From: an uncultured Senegalimassilia sp.
GTDB lineage: Bacteria > Actinomycetota > Coriobacteriia > Coriobacteriales > Eggerthellaceae
Direction of reading: 5' to 3'
Length of the DNA stretch: 64,000 bases
NCBI RefSeq assembly: GCF_934636665.1
Contig: NZ_CAKUAT010000006.1
Span: 62,001-126,000, forward strand
Shown here: positions 62,077 to 64,000 of the stretch, one piece after another
Layout of the letters: every line of letters starts with the position of its first letter
Numbering within the stretch: position 1 is the stretch's first letter
Notes under the pieces: model-generated
Databases searched by the model: none
Seen by the model: only the letters and a program-made list of their open reading frames with translations
What the model was told of the DNA's origin: nothing
Position numbers and translations under genes: made by a program

Positions 62077-62165
62077 TGCAGGGGTGCCCGGCGGCAACGT
62101 CGGCGCTGAGAGGGCGCAAGCCTAACCCTTTGAACCTGTCCAGGTAACGCTGGCGTAGGGAGCAT
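62077..62165 (+). promoter_or_regulatory. TPP riboswitch (thi-box)
   Basis: The conserved thi-box elements are in order: GGGGTGCCC (62081-62089), GCTGAGA (62105-62111), then ACCCTTTGAACCTG (62125-62138) and GCGTAGGGA (62153-62161). It precedes thiM by about 70 bases. A TACTAT -10 element lies at 62054-62059. The rest of 61909-62076 holds no gene. Confidence 0.95.
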
Positions 62166-62178
62166 CTCTCGTGCACGG

Positions 62179-62216
62179 ACGAGGGCGCCATCTTCTACGG
62201 TAGCGTCCTCGTTTTT
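62179..62216 (+). terminator. Expression-platform terminator of the TPP riboswitch
   Basis: ACGAGGGCGC (62179-62188) pairs with GCGTCCTCGT (62203-62212, one G-T pair), followed by TTTTT. TPP binding would favour this stem and stop transcription before thiM. Confidence 0.85.
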
Positions 62217-62234
62217 CGTTGCAAAGGAGAGAAT

Positions 62235-63074
62235 ATGATCAAACGAAATCAGCTCGAGGCATCCATCGCGAAGGCCGCCGCCGACGTGCGCGCCAACAAT
62301 CCCCTGGCCGGATCCATCACCAACACCGTGACCATCGATTTCGTGGCGAATGCCCAGCTCGCCGTCGGCGGCTCGGCTGCCATGGTCTATCTGCCCGATG
62401 AGGGCGAAACCCTAGTTGCCGCAGGCGGTGCCGTGTACCTGAACATGGGCACGTTGTTCCCCATTTACGAGCAAACCATCCCGCGCACGGCGGCCGCGGC
62501 CCAGGCCGCCGGCAAGCCGTGGGTGCTCGATCCGGTGGGAATCGGCATCGGCAGCCTGCGCACCAAGCTGCTTTCCGAGCTCAAGCAGTATAAGCCCGCC
62601 ATCGTGCGCGGCAACGCCTCCGAGATCATCGCGCTCGCCGGTCTGTGGGGTCTTGAGGGCACGGTCGACGATCTTTCGCGCGCCCGTGGCGTCGACACCG
62701 CCGATACGGTGGAGGCTGCACGTGCGGCGGCTATCGCGCTGGCACGCTATACGGAAGGCGCCGTCGTCATCTCCGGCGAGTCCGACCTGGTCACCGACGG
62801 GCATTCGGTCGTCATCAGCCATGGCGGCAGCGCGCTTATGGGCAAGGTCACCGGTTTCGGCTGTTCGCAGGGCGGCGTGCTTGCCGTATACGCTACGCAA
62901 ACCGATCCGTTCACGGCCGCTGTTGCCGCGGTGAACCACTACAACCTGGCGGGCGTCGCGGCTGCAGCTGCCGCCGATGCTCCGGCAAGCTTCAAGGTGG
63001 CCTTCATCGACGAACTGTTCCGCGCAACCCCCGAGGCGGTTGCCGGCAACCCCATCGAGATTCAGGAGGCGTAG
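62235..63074 (+). CDS. thiM: Hydroxyethylthiazole kinase
   Basis: A 279-residue ribokinase-type enzyme that phosphorylates hydroxyethylthiazole for thiamine salvage. Recognisable blocks are SITNTVTIDFVANAQLAVGGSAAM at the start (key part NTVTIDFVANAQL), WVLDPVGIGIGSLRT, VRGNASEIIALAG and the C-terminal VTGFGCSQGGVLA anion hole. The usual GTGC of this motif is GFGCS here, with the Cys kept. ATG 62235 follows AAAGGAG. It is the first gene under the TPP riboswitch. Confidence 0.95.
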   Translation: MIKRNQLEASIAKAAADVRANNPLAGSITNTVTIDFVANAQLAVGGSAAMVYLPDEGETLVAAGGAVYLNMGTLFPIYEQTIPRTAAAAQAAGKPWVLDPVGIGIGSLRTKLLSELKQYKPAIVRGNASEIIALAGLWGLEGTVDDLSRARGVDTADTVEAARAAAIALARYTEGAVVISGESDLVTDGHSVVISHGGSALMGKVTGFGCSQGGVLAVYATQTDPFTAAVAAVNHYNLAGVAAAAAADAPASFKVAFIDELFRATPEAVAGNPIEIQEA

Positions 63075-63078
63075 CATC

Positions 63079-63411
63079 GTGAACACGCTGGTTGCCGTGG
63101 CCATCGCCCCGTTCGGCGTGGGCGATGAGCTTGCACCCGAGGTTGCCGAGGTGGTTCGCGTCATCCGCGAATCGGGTCTACCCAACAAAACCTATTCGAT
63201 GTTCACCGAGATCGAAGGCGAATGGGACGAGGTCATGGCCGTGGTCCGCGATGCCACGTTCGTTTTGGCGCAGAAGGGCATTCGCACTGAGGTCATCCTG
63301 AAGGCGGATGTCCGCCCTGGGTTCGAGAATATGATGGAGCAGAAGGTTCGAAGCGTCGATGCCATCCTTGAAAGCGACGTTGTCGACGGAAACGCTGAAA
63401 AGGGAGAATAG
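63079..63411 (+). CDS. MTH1187/YkoF-type thiamine-binding protein
   Basis: A 110-residue cytoplasmic protein. The pattern VAIAPFGVGDELAPEVAEVVRVI, TYSMFTEIEGEWDEVMAVV and IRTEVILKADVRPG fits the small ferredoxin-like-fold MTH1187/YkoF group that binds thiamine or its pyrimidine. The GTG start at 63079 follows AGGAGG (63064-63069); the frame further upstream overlaps thiM. Its place between thiM and thiE under the TPP riboswitch supports a role in thiamine salvage. Confidence 0.85.
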   Translation: MNTLVAVAIAPFGVGDELAPEVAEVVRVIRESGLPNKTYSMFTEIEGEWDEVMAVVRDATFVLAQKGIRTEVILKADVRPGFENMMEQKVRSVDAILESDVVDGNAEKGE

Positions 63412-63412
63412 C

Positions 63413-64000
63413 ATGAGCATGCGAGACAACCTGGATATTTCCGCATATCTGGTGCTGGGTCCGGAAAATACCTTGGGCCGACTCGTTGCCGACGTGGTGG
63501 CCCAGGCCATCGCGGCAGGGTTCACTTGCGTTCAGATCCGCTCGAAGGAGTGCTCGGCTCGCGAGCTCATCTCCTGCACGGCCCAGGCATCCGAGGTCAT
63601 ACGGCAAGCCGGCGCGCAAGACCGCGTGGCGCTGCTTATCGACGACCGCCTGGATGCGGTGTATGCCGCCCGTCAGCAGGGAATCAAGGTCGATGGCGTG
63701 CACGTTGGCCAGACCGATATCCCCGTCGAGGCGTGCCGTGCCTTGCTCGGCCCCGATGCGGTGGTGGGCCTTTCGGCTCGCGCCGACGAGATGCTCGAGT
63801 ACGTGAAAACCGCCGATATGTCGCTGGTTGATTATCTGGGCGTCGGCCCGCTGCATGAGACGCCCACGAAAACCGACTGCGGTTTGGCGGCAGATGGCAC
63901 CATTATCACAAAAAGCTTTGAGGACTTGGCGGCGCTTCACCAGGCAAGCCCCGTTCCCATCGTGGTTGGCGGGGGAGTGAAGGTGGCGGACATCCCCGCC
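63413..64000 (+). CDS. thiE: Thiamine-phosphate synthase (3' partial)
   Basis: At least 196 residues of a TIM-barrel enzyme that joins HMP pyrophosphate and thiazole phosphate, the last step before TMP. Family parts are FTCVQIRSKECSARELIS, VALLIDDRLDAVYAARQQG, DGVHVGQTDIP, DYLGVGPLHETPTKTD and IVVGGGV. ATG 63413 (two bases after the previous stop) follows AAAGGGAGAA. The gene runs past the window end. With thiM it forms a salvage operon; thiD is expected nearby but is not visible. Confidence 0.95.
   Translation, partial: MSMRDNLDISAYLVLGPENTLGRLVADVVAQAIAAGFTCVQIRSKECSARELISCTAQASEVIRQAGAQDRVALLIDDRLDAVYAARQQGIKVDGVHVGQTDIPVEACRALLGPDAVVGLSARADEMLEYVKTADMSLVDYLGVGPLHETPTKTDCGLAADGTIITKSFEDLAALHQASPVPIVVGGGVKVADIPA

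Overview
The window is GC-rich, densely packed chromosomal DNA from a monoderm anaerobic actinobacterium. The gene content and the order of several conserved blocks fit the class Coriobacteriia, most likely the Eggerthella/Gordonibacter/Adlercreutzia group. The points behind this are: the Tad locus has no outer-membrane secretin; an FtsB/DivIC-like gene is followed by a Ppx/GppA gene, as in actinobacteria; a CIRCE site precedes clpC; there is a FeoA-FeoA-FeoB set with a Cys-rich FeoB partner; and a Mo-cofactor MobB-MobA fusion lies next to a polyferredoxin. The genus is inferred from general knowledge, not from a database match.

Layout. 1-10924 is a Tad (tight adherence, Flp-type) secretion locus on the + strand. 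It holds several small single-helix TadE/TadG-like proteins, a DUF192 gene, a zinc-ribbon gene, an A24 prepilin peptidase, a short pilin candidate, CpaB, the TadA ATPase, TadB and TadC. It is followed at 10965-13565 by a large Tat-exported protein with a ricin-like stretch. 13752-15689 (- strand) carries a ModE-type regulator and threonine synthase. 16130-21012 is an iron block: two feoA genes, feoB, a Cys-rich membrane protein, a candidate C-rich-loop small RNA and a DtxR-type repressor. 21198-26192 has a DivIC-like gene, ppx, tRNA-Leu(UAA), a prenyl synthase, a peptidoglycan-binding protein and a membrane protein. 26440-31323 holds leuC-leuD and leuB, separated by REPIN-like inverted repeats and a divergent zinc-ribbon gene.

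31449-38541 has a HIT hydrolase, a 932-residue TPR protein, hisS and aspS. 38701-45569 has an RlmI-like methyltransferase, a TetR regulator, the SRP RNA, a DedA protein and dnaX-ybaB-recR. A candidate tiny RNA on the - strand (about 45688-45765) lies in the AT-rich gap after recR. 45924-51859 has the mobBA fusion, a polyferredoxin, tRNA-Pro(CGG), tatA, greA and a lysS fused to an EMAPII-like tRNA-binding domain. 52014-60688 has an AI-2E family permease (- strand), clpC under a CIRCE site, ispD-ispF, cysS and a U32 peptidase. 60685-64000 has an MFS transporter and a TPP riboswitch controlling thiM, a thiamine-binding protein gene and thiE, which runs off the window.

How the genes work together. 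The Tad genes form one tightly overlapping operon for building and exporting a surface fibre. tatA in the window and a Tat signal on the adjacent 866-residue protein suggest that protein is exported folded. The feo genes, a DtxR-type repressor with an iron-type ligand set, an IdeR-like half-site and a candidate C-rich-loop RNA could form an iron-response module. Strong rho-independent terminators close most transcription units. Recognisable -10 hexamers, several of extended type, often lack a good -35, except at the two candidate small-RNA promoters, which have near-consensus -35/-10 pairs at 17-bp spacing.
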